DNA of 64,000 nucleotides from Erythrocercus mccallii (Eukaryota > Chordata > Aves > Passeriformes > Dicruridae), in the NCBI GenBank assembly GCA_013397435.1, contig VZRG01000296.1, positions 25,972 to 89,971 of the forward strand, in the 5' to 3' direction. Below are positions 51,266 to 62,480 of the stretch, piece after piece; the first letter of the stretch is position 1; each line of letters starts with the position of its first letter. A program made the translations under genes and the position numbers. A model generated the notes under the pieces. The model searched no databases, had not been told where the DNA came from, and saw only the letters and a program-made list of their open reading frames with translations.

Positions 51266-54200
51266 TGGCTATAGGGGACTCCAGCCACTTGAAATCAAAT
51301 GAAATTATAAAATGTCCTGTACTTTAAAGATGTGCAGCATGTACTTTTCAAGTAGTGATCTACAGGGAAAACCTTTCATTGCCTGCTATAAAGATAACCT
51401 CTCGTATTAGGATTTAATGTGAACAGTTATAAAACTCAGGGCCAAAAAGGATCTATTAATTCACCTCCTGATTCTCTGCCAGCATAAGTTTGTTCCAAAA
51501 AAATGTATTATTGAGTGTTATTGGTATAGAAAAGCTTTCAAAAGGGCCAACTAATGGGAATTCCGTAACTCTCTTTGGATGTTGTTCCCCAGGCTAATAG
51601 ACCTTGGCTTTGGAAAAAGCAGCTCTGACATTTAATCTGCAGCTTCTCTTTTTCAGTTTCACCTCACTGCTTCCAGCTGTACCTGCTTGAATCAGCTTGA
51701 ATTTTGGCTCTCCAACCCTGGTGTTACACAACCTCTAACACAGAGCCTTTCTGCTGTTCCCTGTACAGCCTGGATGCTTGGATCAATTTTTCAAAGCAGG
51801 CTCAAGGATCCAGACACAGCTGTAAAGGAGAAAAACAGGAACAGACCAGAAGATTCAGTCATATAAATTTCACTTATTTTTGTGGCAGTCGTGTAGTTGC
51901 TGCCCAAAATTAGCTTTGAAAACCTCACCTGTCTGGTTCTTTCTGTCATGCCAGAGTGGACATAGTCCCAGCCTCCAACTTGATTTTCCTAAGGTTTTAA
52001 AGTTTTAATAATTCTAATATTTAGATATTTCTTTAACATCGCTGCCATTGAAATGACTAGACCAACTTCCACATCGCTGAATTTTGACTCCTAATGTATT
52101 ATGCAGTGGACATAAGTACTAGTATGCACAGACATATGTGCACAAATCCATACAAGTACTGGCACAGACCCATGGGGTTGGTCTTATCTGCATCTACAAG
52201 CATGTGTAAATTTCTTTGGACTAACATTTTAGGGGGCTGGGGTCTGTTCAATTCCACGAAAGGACTGGGGTTTTTTCATCTGCAGTGTATAGCAGGCATT
52301 CAGCAGGATGTAAAGCCAACAACACTGAAGAGGTAATATGTCTGCCTGGTTTGTTTATGGCAAATCCCCACAAAGCCAGACTGGCCATTGCTCCTGGAAG
52401 CAGATCATCTTTGCTTCTTGTGTCATTATCCCCCTTTAATGCCAGTCTCTCCTCATCTGTAGGCTGATTTTGAAGAACCATGGGTCTTCCTGTTAGTGAA
52501 GAAAACAGATTGGTTGGAGGAACCCACAGAGATGATGAGCAGCACCCAAATGTCGACTCAGGTCTCACCTGGTCCAGATGAAAGAGCCTTGTCTTTCAGC
52601 ACAGATGACTCAATTATTTTGGATAGCAGCAGAATAACCATCAAGAGCTAACAAATCTCTAACACATGGGGATTTTTTAATGGCTCATGGGTTCACCTCT
52701 CTGCATCCAAACAGTAATACTTTAAATCGCAGATTAGTGTTCCTCTAGCCACCATGAGAGGAGAGGAGTCATGTGGAGTGAAGTAACCTCCAGAAGTAGT
52801 TCAAAGCAGCCTGAACTTAGAGTTGAACTTACTCGTCTGAGTAGGAAGTAATTTATGAGGTAGTAAAAACAAGGTCATAAGCTGTCATTTTTAATTTCTC
52901 TCTCATAGGACCATCTGAGTCTGGCCACCGAGGAACTTGGCACATCCCAAGCAGCTGGAGAGGCAGGCAGCTGTGGCTCAGAGGTGATACGTACCTTTTC
53001 ACTTGGATGCAGCAATGAGATCCACAGAGGTAAGAACCACAGTGAGCAACAAAGCAAAAAATGGAATTGAGTGCTCCTGAAGATTTATTGGGTGTGACGT
53101 GTCTATGAAACGCAGTTATATTAATGTTGCTATGGACTATAACAGCATATCCCTGCTGTTGGGAGATTCCAATACTGCAGTAAGACATCATAGATATAAT
53201 TCTGATCTGTTTAGACTTGTATTCTTGAGTTTCACCTCAAGGCCTTGATATTGCACTTGCAATGATTTCCAGCAAGCAGGGAAGATGCACTGCAAACATG
53301 AGCTGTTTGAATAAGTCCTCAGCAGCTCCAGGTTTAATGACTTATTCATGAAAATAAATTGGCAGATGACAGGCCACCATCTCTGGAACAGAAAGGTTAC
53401 AGCTTTAATTAAACTTTTAATTGGCATGGCCATCTCCTCCCACCCAGAGCCGACACTGAATAAACATAGAATGTCACTGCATCCTTCTTATGAACAGACA
53501 TGGAGCCATTTCGGAAAATCAATGACAATGATTAAGAGAGCTTTCATCCCTTGCTCCTACCTACATTTTGCTTTCCACATCAAGTGTATTGACTAAATGT
53601 CCCCTCCCAGAAGATTATGTGTACAGGCTTTCAGCAGACAACACTAGCAAAATTTCTTGTTAGAGGCAGGCAATATTGCTCAAAGTCCTAGCAAGCACCT
53701 TCCTTTTCTTTTGCAGTACAAGTCCTGTGGAGTCTGGGCACTGTATGAGCCTGGCAAGAGATATACTGTTCTCAGAAATCTTCTGGTCCCTAGGGCAGAC
53801 TAAAAGTGGTCAGAATGAAGAAGTGATGTGAATTTTTCCTGCATGGGGAGCCAGGCAGTAGGAGAGGGCATATGGCTCCTGGTTGAGGACAGAAGCCCTG
53901 TCTTAGAGCCTGCTTTCACTATCCTGAAAGCAGAAAACTTCCTCCTCTGAGAGGTCAGGCCAGCCACTGTATCATCCCACAGCTCACCCAATATGGCATT
54001 CAGGGGGTTGTTGCTGTGGTATCTGAAATGCAGCTGTAAAAACACCACATTCAAATGTGTAAAACTCTTGAGATGGGCTTGTTGGGCCAGCCTTACCCAT
54101 CTACTCCAGCTACTCTGCAGTTCTGGTCATGTTCAGGTCTGGGCTGGAGTCTCAGTGTGATACAAAGCAGATGGAGCTCAGTGGCAAGTCTGGCTCCTGG

Positions 54201-54900
54201 ATAATCACACTGCTACAGAGCAACCTTCTTGAAGAGATGTTTCCTGTTTTGTTTAAAATCAGCAGCCAATCCAGATTAGGAGCTTTTACCATAAGCAACA
54301 GTATTTTGCACATATTGCAATATTACTCAAACTTTTTCTTTAATATCTTAAAAAGTTTTATTTATTCATCAAAGTTTTATAGACAATTTGTCACATAAAT
54401 GCCTAGGGAGAAGCATCACAAGAAGTACTGGTGAAATATGCTCTAGCAGCTCCAGTAAGGGGAAGAACAGGCCTATATCTTGTTTCCTTACATGGGTTCG
54501 ATTCTATATCAGGTCAAGTTAAACAAACCTTCACCTCCTCTCCTCATAGCTCCAGTGAACACAGATTGCTGTAGTTGAATCTATACATGCAAGGCTCAGA
54601 GCCTGCTCAGCTAGTGACAACCCAGCCTATTAAAGCCAGCTGAGCCATGGTGACTGTGCTGCTGCTGGCCAGGTTTACCCTTCCAGCCCATCTCTGAAGC
54701 AGAGAGTGCTGGAGTACCTTTCAGCTCATCAGCTGAGAAGTAAAGTGACCAACCTTGGACCTCAATAGAAGAGGTTTACACTGTGTTGCCCATGAAGATT
54801 CTGTTGATGAGTGTGTGAGCTTCACTGGCATCAGCTGATGGATGGTAATTCATTGAGCTTCTGCAGCTCACTTATGTATCCAAGCACTGAGGTGTTGCAG
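51266..54900. other. non-coding unique stretch
   Basis: No gene or interspersed repeat is recognised. Short open frames lie on both strands (112 codons or fewer), none with a recognisable domain. An inverted repeat lies just inside the right part at about 54615-54650 (gctcagct ... agctgagc). Confidence 0.5.
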
Positions 54901-54929
54901 ATATATATATATATACATATATATGTATA
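54901..54929. repeat. (TA)n simple repeat
   Basis: Alternating A and T with two C/G interruptions ('atatacatatatatgtat'). A typical short AT dinucleotide microsatellite. Confidence 0.92.
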
Positions 54930-54965
54930 GGATGTAAATATATGTGTGTGGAAGTATCTGTCACA

Positions 54966-55125
54966 AAGTCATAGAGGAGCTGAGGTTGGAAGACATGACT
55001 GGAGATCATCTAGTCCAAACCCCTGCTCAAATCAAGGCCAGCTACAGCAGGTGATTCAGGGTCATCTCCCGTCAGGTTTAGAATGTCTTCTAAGGCTGAG
55101 GCTCCACAGCTTCTCTGGGCATACA
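54966..55125 (-). mobile_element. old CR1 LINE 3' fragment
   Basis: The plus strand reads 'gtcatagaggagctgaggtt', 'ggaagacatgactggagatc', 'atctagtccaaacccctgct' and 'caaatcaaggccagctacag'. It then has 'gaggctccacagcttctctg' with 'ggc'. This is the reverse complement of the CR1 3' end with the 'ctcaaatcaaggccagc' variant of the 3'UTR. Only about 160 bp are left. Confidence 0.88.
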
Positions 55126-56197
55126 ACTGTGGTGACAAAGCATAAAGCAAGGGCCTTAATGCAAGCTTCATGGCCTCTGCAATCCATTCTACTGCTGTGG
55201 ATGGCCAGGACAATGTGCTGCCTCTCTGCTGTCCTCCAGTGAAGGGGCAATTTTTTGGTGTAGCTACACTGTGGAAGAAGCCTGCATGTATATGAACATA
55301 TATGCAAGTTCTCACTTCCAAAGCTATCAAAGTATTTAGGAGTCTTTATGCTTTTGAAATCCATAATGCCTAAAAGACCTTCACAATTGTGGAGCCTATT
55401 TGTAAGGCTCCAATCATTGTAGCATAAATGTCCTGTATTCTTAAGAACATTTTTCCTTATAGTGGCCCAGGATATAGAAAAAAGGATCTAAACTATTTGT
55501 CCCTGTCAGAGACACATCAGTGGCAAGGACAGCAGCTTGCTTCACCTGAGTCCCAGACCTGAAACCTCAGTTCATCTTTCCTCGGTTCATCTCTTCCAGT
55601 AGCAAGTTACAAACTGGCAGCTTTAGAGAAAGGGAAATTGGCACATGCACAGAGCTTCAAACTTCAAGTATTAGAATGGATTCAAGCTCTTGGATCTAAA
55701 TAACCCTGGATCTGTATGCAAACTTTGCAGCTGATGCCTAAGAAGTGGGAGGGATTTGCAAATTGTGTCTCAGGAGACATCTCAGAGCTACTGATATTCT
55801 TACTGGAAGATTTGAATTGTGCTGCTGATTTTGTCATCAGGTCATGACTGAATAACAGATAAAAACTAAACTATGCAAAGTTATGACTGTTGCATGTGGG
55901 GGCTGAATGACTTGGCTGAAAGACAAGTGTCCAAAGGAGCACTGAAACAGAGAAGCTGCTGTATTGCTGCCTGTCTGCCTCCTCCTCATTTGCCTCCTCC
56001 TCCTCTTGCTTCTCTGCAACAGTTGGAGCTTCTCAACTGCTCCCCAAATCCCTGAGAAGCTGTGAGAGCACAGGAGATACTGCGAGACAAAATAATTCAG
56101 TTTTTCTGCCTTTTGACATGCAAAGGCCTTTCTCCAAGTTCTCACATGGATATGTATTTTGTATCCATCTGCAGGCTTTGTGTGCTGCATATAAATG
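55126..56197. other. non-coding unique stretch
   Basis: No gene is recognised. A pyrimidine-rich run ending 'ttctctgcaacag' at 55975-56022 looks like a splice acceptor. The next 40 bases form a hairpin (gcttctca ... tgagaagc), and no exon is identifiable downstream. Confidence 0.5.
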
Positions 56198-56285
56198 GAA
56201 TCATAGAATCAGAGAATGGTTTGGGTTGAAAGGGACCTTTTAACCCCTCTGCAAGGAGCAGGGACATGTTATTTTGTGGAAATAC
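56198..56285 (-). mobile_element. short CR1 LINE 3' end
   Basis: 'ggaatcatagaatcagagaa' followed by 'tggtttgggttgaaagggac' and 'cttttaacccctctgc' is the reverse complement of the avian CR1 3' terminus with its octamer-type repeat (compare ATTCTATG). It is among the best-preserved 3' ends in the window but is cut off after about 80 bp. Confidence 0.9.
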
Positions 56286-58024
56286 TAAGGGTGGGGCCTA
56301 CACCCCTAGGCTACATTAGAGAGGATACACCCATGGATGTATCCATAGAGGCTGGACAGTCTGGTTGTGCTGGACAAAGTGTAAATGTTCAGACAAGGTT
56401 TGGGGACAGCTGAGCTCTGAGGGTTGGGGATCTGGACTGCTCTGCAACAGAAACTTTCTGTCTAGCAAATTTAGTGCTCCCACCACAGATTTCCTTTTCT
56501 TAATTAATTTTTCACAACTGCTTCCAAGTAACCCAGAAACCTTCCAGGACCTGCCAATCACAGTTAAAAAGCACTGGTTTAATAAACAAAACACTACTAA
56601 TAGTTGAGACAAGCAAGCATGGAAAGAGCAGAAAGAAGTAAATTGGTTCTGCACTTATTAGCCAGAGCAATTACCACAATTTCTTGCCTTCTAAACCATC
56701 CTCAGGCTGCAGTTCATACACATGCTAAGAACCCCTTATTTTAATTTACATTTATTTGTTTTCTGTGCTTTAATTTCTAACAATGTGTGCGAGGCCAAGT
56801 CTCTCAGGAAGACACACGCTTACACAGCATTTCAGGAAAAAGCACAGCAATTGGCACTTTTTTTTCCCTGAGCAGCTGTGCTTCATCTGATGTGCACAGG
56901 GCTGTGGTCGGTGTGGTCAATAAAAAGCTCAGTGGAGGGTGGGAACTATTATGCTAAGCATCGCTTCTGGTGGTCATTATTGCTGGACTTTCCTGTGAAT
57001 TATTTAAGAAGGGAAGAAGCTGGACTGGGAGTCCTTGTGGGTCAGTGAAGCCAGTCTCTCAGAAGGTGCCACAAGCCACTGTGTCACACATATCCCCAGA
57101 TGTGCAAGCCCTCACCTCCTAAACCAAGGTTCCCTCCTGCCTCCAGTGCTCTTCCTGTTCCTCCTGTTGCAGCTGAAGCACTCTCTTCCAGTGATTAGAA
57201 CTACTTTTAATTTCAAGTCTAAAGTTATCTGTGGCTGGCTGATACTCATTTGTACTGATGCCAACAGCGGCTTTAGCTTACATGTTTTTCTTCGTCCTCT
57301 GGTGTGTATCTGCTTGATGTATTAATAGACAGCACAAGTTAATTGCTCCTTGGCTTTTGTTTTGTCAGACTCAGCTGGCCAAATTGACTCAATTTCTTCT
57401 CACTGGACATGTTTTCTGTTCCCCCCAATATTTTTTCCTTGTATGCCATCCATTTGGGATGTCTCTGGGCTAGAGGAGGCCATGATAAAACCCATTTCTT
57501 TTTTCCAGAAAATATTGTAAAGGAGCAAAAGGATGCTTTCAGAATCCTGTCCCCTAATGCAAGATATGATTGAATTTGCTGTTTGGAGCATATTTTGTGT
57601 TTGATCAGCACACTCTACTTTACAGTAAAACACTGTAATTTCTTAGGCCACATTTATGGCAAGCCAGTACAGTGAGCTAGGGCCTGATGGTGTGGCATGG
57701 CTCACATCCATGACTCTTAATCTCCAAACCAGAGTGACCTCATCCCTACAGCCCCTTGGAAGCCGTCCCTGGGTGGTGCTAATCCCCAAACCATGCCTGG
57801 GCATTGTCTAGCAGGGAATTGCTCAGCCCTGTCAAACAGCGCCAGGAAGCACATAAACATTTATCCTCACTGATGATCACGGGGCAGTTCATAAACCTGC
57901 CCTGGCTCAGTTTAATTAATTAGTGCAGAGGGAGCCTTAGTTCATGCCAGGCACTTTGAACTCTTTACTCCAGGTCTGCTGATACAGCTCTCAAATGCAG
58001 AGTATTTTTCCTTTCTGCTATTCC
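56286..58024. other. non-coding unique stretch with one enhancer-like block
   Basis: No gene is recognised. The block at about 57845-57935 contains forkhead-like 'ataaacatttatc' and the homeodomain-type palindrome TTAATTAATTA at 57912-57922, and is listed among the findings. Confidence 0.5.
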
Positions 58025-58540
58025 CAATTCACTGATGCCTCCCCACCATGTATTGTCTGCAAATATCATTAGCTCTTTCTTATTTTTTTGTTTCAGAAGA
58101 AAACTATCTAAAACTGGCTCCAAGCAATTTCACCCATTATGTCCCCCTGGTCCTATCATTTTCCTTTCAGAAGAACCTGTTGTGTTTGTTCTTGGCTGTT
58201 TCCTGACAGACCTTCAGCTCAAATACCAGTCCCTGCTTCTTCCAACACAAACAATAATTTCCCATGTGGCTCTTTTATCAGAAGTGTTGCTGGAGTCCAG
58301 ACAGATTAGATCTAAAGCATTTCCCTTGTCTAAAAAAGGCCATGGAGAACTTTGTTTGCTCTTTTTGTTATTGTTGTTTTCTTATCAAGTTAGTCTGACT
58401 CAAATGACCTTGGTAAATCCTGGATTTATTTTTATCATATTTTGTCCTTTATTACCATGCCTTCAGGTATTTCTTCAAAATTAGTTTGCATGTTATCCAA
58501 AAACATATCCAGCCCTTTTTCTCTGAATTCATGTAAATTC
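58025..58540 (-). mobile_element. degenerate CR1 reverse-transcriptase (ORF2) fragment
   Basis: On the minus strand, 58330 down to 58274 translates to D-K-G-N-A-L-D-L-I-C-L-D-S-S-N-T-S-D-K. This parallels the CR1 RT motif A region (DKG.AVDVIYLDFSKAFDT). Further along, 58062-58036 gives F-A-D-N-T-W-W-G-G, which parallels motif C FADDTKLGG with the second catalytic Asp changed to Asn. Between them the frame is lost through indels. The upstream part also follows CR1 ('aatccaggatttaccaaggt', compare ggatttgttaaggg). This is an inactive, old copy of the reverse-transcriptase domain. The plus-strand 149-codon open frame at 58035-58484 is its shadow and not a gene. Confidence 0.88.
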
Positions 58541-58769
58541 AGTCCCTAAGTGGTCTGTGTCACTTAGATATCACAGCCTCAGGAGGTCTGAATTTCTCCC
58601 TGCTGTATGAGCACCCTCAAGAAATGGGGCAGTTTTAAGATGATGGGCAGGATGAAAACTCAGAGCTAGAGCTACCTCAGTGCAGTGTGGGAACACGCAG
58701 CCTCACTTTTGCCAAGCTAAATATCCAGTCGAGGCAGAAAAAAATCATTTGCATACTAATCTCCTTCAT
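58541..58769. other. unique left flank of the duplicated block
   Basis: Nothing is recognised. It ends in 'gcatactaatctccttcat', immediately before the first copy of the 1855-bp block. Confidence 0.6.
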
Positions 58770-60624
58770 AATTAACATTTAGGCCTTGTTTCTCCATAGG
58801 GGTTTTGCAGCACATCCTGAGTCCCCAGCTCTGTGCCCGCCCTGCTGACCAGTCTGTCCATGCTTCACTGCCCCAATCCTCACACCCCTGAGTCTGCAAA
58901 GACAGATGTACAAGCACCTTCAGGGCCAACACTGACACTGCATAGCACAAGGCCCTTTGATATGAATTTTATGGAAAACTCATCTCAGAATATAGTTTGG
59001 TCAGGACCTGTGGCCCCTTTTAAGGGATTCTTAAGGGATCCCTGGCGACTATGACAAGTGCTGCGAGTGCTCCTGCTGTGTTTATTTCAAGTCTTTTTTA
59101 CTCATGCTACACCTCTTTCCTGGCAAACCTGTCCCTCAGTCAGTACCTTTCCAAGGCCTTCTTTGTGTATATAAATATATATATATACATAAATAAAGTA
59201 TACAAATATATGTGTATATCTATCTACGCATATAAAATCAATGTATTTCAAACAATTCCCTGTCTCCTTTTTTGCCCAATCTAATGCACACACAACAATA
59301 ATGCAGGAGAATCCCAGCAGCTGCAGACAAGCTCCTTCCCCAGTCTCCATCAGGCTCTGATCCAAAAGTCTGCTGGTCTTAATCTGGGACAAAGGAGCTC
59401 TTTCCCTATTTAGCTGGAGGGTAGCTATGGCAACATGGCACAAAGACATCTCAATAGCTGGCTAAGGCCAGACCTGCCCCCTGTCTAGCAGTCAGACACT
59501 GCTTGCTGGCACTTATATTCTGCTTTTTTTTACAAAGAGAATGTTTATTACCAAAAACTGGGCCCCTGGCTCAGAATGTCCAGTATCTGGAAGTGAAAGC
59601 AAGCACTGCAACTCCCTCAACAAATGGGACATTTCAGGGGATGTCCATGAATAGGTCTTGTAGTGGGTAATGAAAGAAGCAGTGGAGAGGGAGGGGAGGA
59701 AATGAATGAGTAGAGACTGCAGCAGCTAAAGGGAAGTTCGATGAGGAGACGGGAAAGGGCGCTCTGATTTATGGCTTGTCTGTCTGGGAAAGTTGCACTG
59801 ATAGAGCTTTCCTTTTTTGTCTCAAATGTGCTGCCTTGTGGCCACACACAAATTGTCTCGCATCCTTTTGTCCCTCCTTTCAATGGAAATGCTGCATTCT
59901 TTTCGTGCAAGGGCTGTTTCCCTCCTTTGTGTTGTAAAGACAAGGGTGCAGCCACAGAAAAACACTCTGTCTGTACCCACCAGCCTGCCCATGTGGCCAT
60001 CACTGGCCTTGGGGCTTACCAGAGGCATGTTTGAAAAAGCTTTGGGGAAAAATGGAAAAAAGCACCTCACATTTAGCGGTGTACTCGAAGATCTTTTGGG
60101 TAGCACCCGCACAGCCAAAAGGAGCTGCAGTTCTGTGTCCCCACATAAAGGTCCACCTCTGCACTAATCCCCCATGACATTTTATCTTTTCTCCTATTTC
60201 TAACTTCTATATTTTAGGGGATGATCCTGGCAAAATTAAACACTGTTTCAGCCTCTAGGCAGTGGCAGCTCAGAGTTCACTAGAGTCCTCTCTGCTCTTG
60301 CATTGCTCTGGCCAGAGTGATCTCAAACACACCAGTCCTGAAGACCCAAGGCAAAGGGCAGTACAAATGCCTAAACCAGTAAGGATCTCTTTCTTTCTCC
60401 TTCTAGTGACTGGCAGTGTTCCTCCCTCCAAAATCCTGCTGTGTCCTGGACTACAAACCTGCCCAGCCTTCACATGTAGGCCTGGCTGTGCAGTGTGAGG
60501 GCGCAGCCATGGCACACGGGCCCTGTGACCCTGACCTCACCCAGCATGTGCCTCAAGCAATCCCATGTATTTATTAAGGAAAGCTTGGGGAATCTCCTGC
60601 TCCACCCTGGCCCACAGTGTTTCC
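58770..60624. repeat. 1855-bp direct duplication, copy 1
   Basis: This block, from 'aattaacatttaggccttgt' to 'cccacagtgtttcc', recurs at a constant offset of 1856 bases (1855 plus one N). Every open frame inside it reappears with an identical translation at that offset, and line-by-line comparison showed no difference. It is non-coding by eye: it contains a TA-rich microsatellite and short chance ORFs, and no recognised gene or transposon. Confidence 0.95.
59166..59220. repeat. (TA)n-rich microsatellite, copy 1
   Basis: An irregular TATA/AATA tract ('gtatataaatatatatatat' onwards) inside the duplicated block. The identical tract in copy 2 is telling, because such tracts usually diverge first between true duplicates. 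Confidence 0.9.
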
Positions 60625-60625
60625 N
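60625..60625. other. single N at the junction of the two copies
   Basis: One ambiguous base lies exactly between the end of copy 1 and the start of copy 2. A lone N at such a junction fits an automated contig join. The minus-strand open frame that crosses it (60537-60806) is chimeric and should be ignored. Confidence 0.98.
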
Positions 60626-62480
60626 AATTAACATTTAGGCCTTGTTTCTCCATAGGGGTTTTGCAGCACATCCTGAGTCCCCAGCTCTGTGCCCGCCCTG
60701 CTGACCAGTCTGTCCATGCTTCACTGCCCCAATCCTCACACCCCTGAGTCTGCAAAGACAGATGTACAAGCACCTTCAGGGCCAACACTGACACTGCATA
60801 GCACAAGGCCCTTTGATATGAATTTTATGGAAAACTCATCTCAGAATATAGTTTGGTCAGGACCTGTGGCCCCTTTTAAGGGATTCTTAAGGGATCCCTG
60901 GCGACTATGACAAGTGCTGCGAGTGCTCCTGCTGTGTTTATTTCAAGTCTTTTTTACTCATGCTACACCTCTTTCCTGGCAAACCTGTCCCTCAGTCAGT
61001 ACCTTTCCAAGGCCTTCTTTGTGTATATAAATATATATATATACATAAATAAAGTATACAAATATATGTGTATATCTATCTACGCATATAAAATCAATGT
61101 ATTTCAAACAATTCCCTGTCTCCTTTTTTGCCCAATCTAATGCACACACAACAATAATGCAGGAGAATCCCAGCAGCTGCAGACAAGCTCCTTCCCCAGT
61201 CTCCATCAGGCTCTGATCCAAAAGTCTGCTGGTCTTAATCTGGGACAAAGGAGCTCTTTCCCTATTTAGCTGGAGGGTAGCTATGGCAACATGGCACAAA
61301 GACATCTCAATAGCTGGCTAAGGCCAGACCTGCCCCCTGTCTAGCAGTCAGACACTGCTTGCTGGCACTTATATTCTGCTTTTTTTTACAAAGAGAATGT
61401 TTATTACCAAAAACTGGGCCCCTGGCTCAGAATGTCCAGTATCTGGAAGTGAAAGCAAGCACTGCAACTCCCTCAACAAATGGGACATTTCAGGGGATGT
61501 CCATGAATAGGTCTTGTAGTGGGTAATGAAAGAAGCAGTGGAGAGGGAGGGGAGGAAATGAATGAGTAGAGACTGCAGCAGCTAAAGGGAAGTTCGATGA
61601 GGAGACGGGAAAGGGCGCTCTGATTTATGGCTTGTCTGTCTGGGAAAGTTGCACTGATAGAGCTTTCCTTTTTTGTCTCAAATGTGCTGCCTTGTGGCCA
61701 CACACAAATTGTCTCGCATCCTTTTGTCCCTCCTTTCAATGGAAATGCTGCATTCTTTTCGTGCAAGGGCTGTTTCCCTCCTTTGTGTTGTAAAGACAAG
61801 GGTGCAGCCACAGAAAAACACTCTGTCTGTACCCACCAGCCTGCCCATGTGGCCATCACTGGCCTTGGGGCTTACCAGAGGCATGTTTGAAAAAGCTTTG
61901 GGGAAAAATGGAAAAAAGCACCTCACATTTAGCGGTGTACTCGAAGATCTTTTGGGTAGCACCCGCACAGCCAAAAGGAGCTGCAGTTCTGTGTCCCCAC
62001 ATAAAGGTCCACCTCTGCACTAATCCCCCATGACATTTTATCTTTTCTCCTATTTCTAACTTCTATATTTTAGGGGATGATCCTGGCAAAATTAAACACT
62101 GTTTCAGCCTCTAGGCAGTGGCAGCTCAGAGTTCACTAGAGTCCTCTCTGCTCTTGCATTGCTCTGGCCAGAGTGATCTCAAACACACCAGTCCTGAAGA
62201 CCCAAGGCAAAGGGCAGTACAAATGCCTAAACCAGTAAGGATCTCTTTCTTTCTCCTTCTAGTGACTGGCAGTGTTCCTCCCTCCAAAATCCTGCTGTGT
62301 CCTGGACTACAAACCTGCCCAGCCTTCACATGTAGGCCTGGCTGTGCAGTGTGAGGGCGCAGCCATGGCACACGGGCCCTGTGACCCTGACCTCACCCAG
62401 CATGTGCCTCAAGCAATCCCATGTATTTATTAAGGAAAGCTTGGGGAATCTCCTGCTCCACCCTGGCCCACAGTGTTTCC
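60626..62480. repeat. 1855-bp direct duplication, copy 2
   Basis: Same sequence and orientation as copy 1. It continues into unique sequence 'agcagtggcagggccaggag' at 62481. Copy 1 has unique sequence only on its left and copy 2 only on its right, which is the geometry of two contigs that overlap by 1855 bp and were laid end to end. Confidence 0.95.
61022..61076. repeat. (TA)n-rich microsatellite, copy 2
   Basis: Identical to the tract in copy 1, with the same number of TA steps and the same interruptions. Confidence 0.9.

Noticed and set aside
52440..52470. 'cctcatctgta' word reminiscent of a MIR SINE
   Set aside because: Only about a dozen bases match; neither flank continues into MIR.
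55975..56060. Pyrimidine tract plus 'caacag' resembling a splice acceptor
   Set aside because: No open segment with a downstream donor could be found, and the following bases form a simple hairpin.
58035..58484. 149-codon plus-strand open frame, partly hydrophobic
   Set aside because: It is antisense to a CR1 reverse-transcriptase fragment whose motifs read on the other strand.
60385..60498. 'ctttctccttctag' acceptor-like sequence with an open segment (and its copy at 62241-62354)
   Set aside because: The frame starts with a stop codon (TGA) right after the AG in one phase, no donor is clear, and no protein similarity is recognised.
60537..60806. Open frame spanning the single N
   Set aside because: It joins sequence from the two copies across an ambiguous base and is an assembly chimera.
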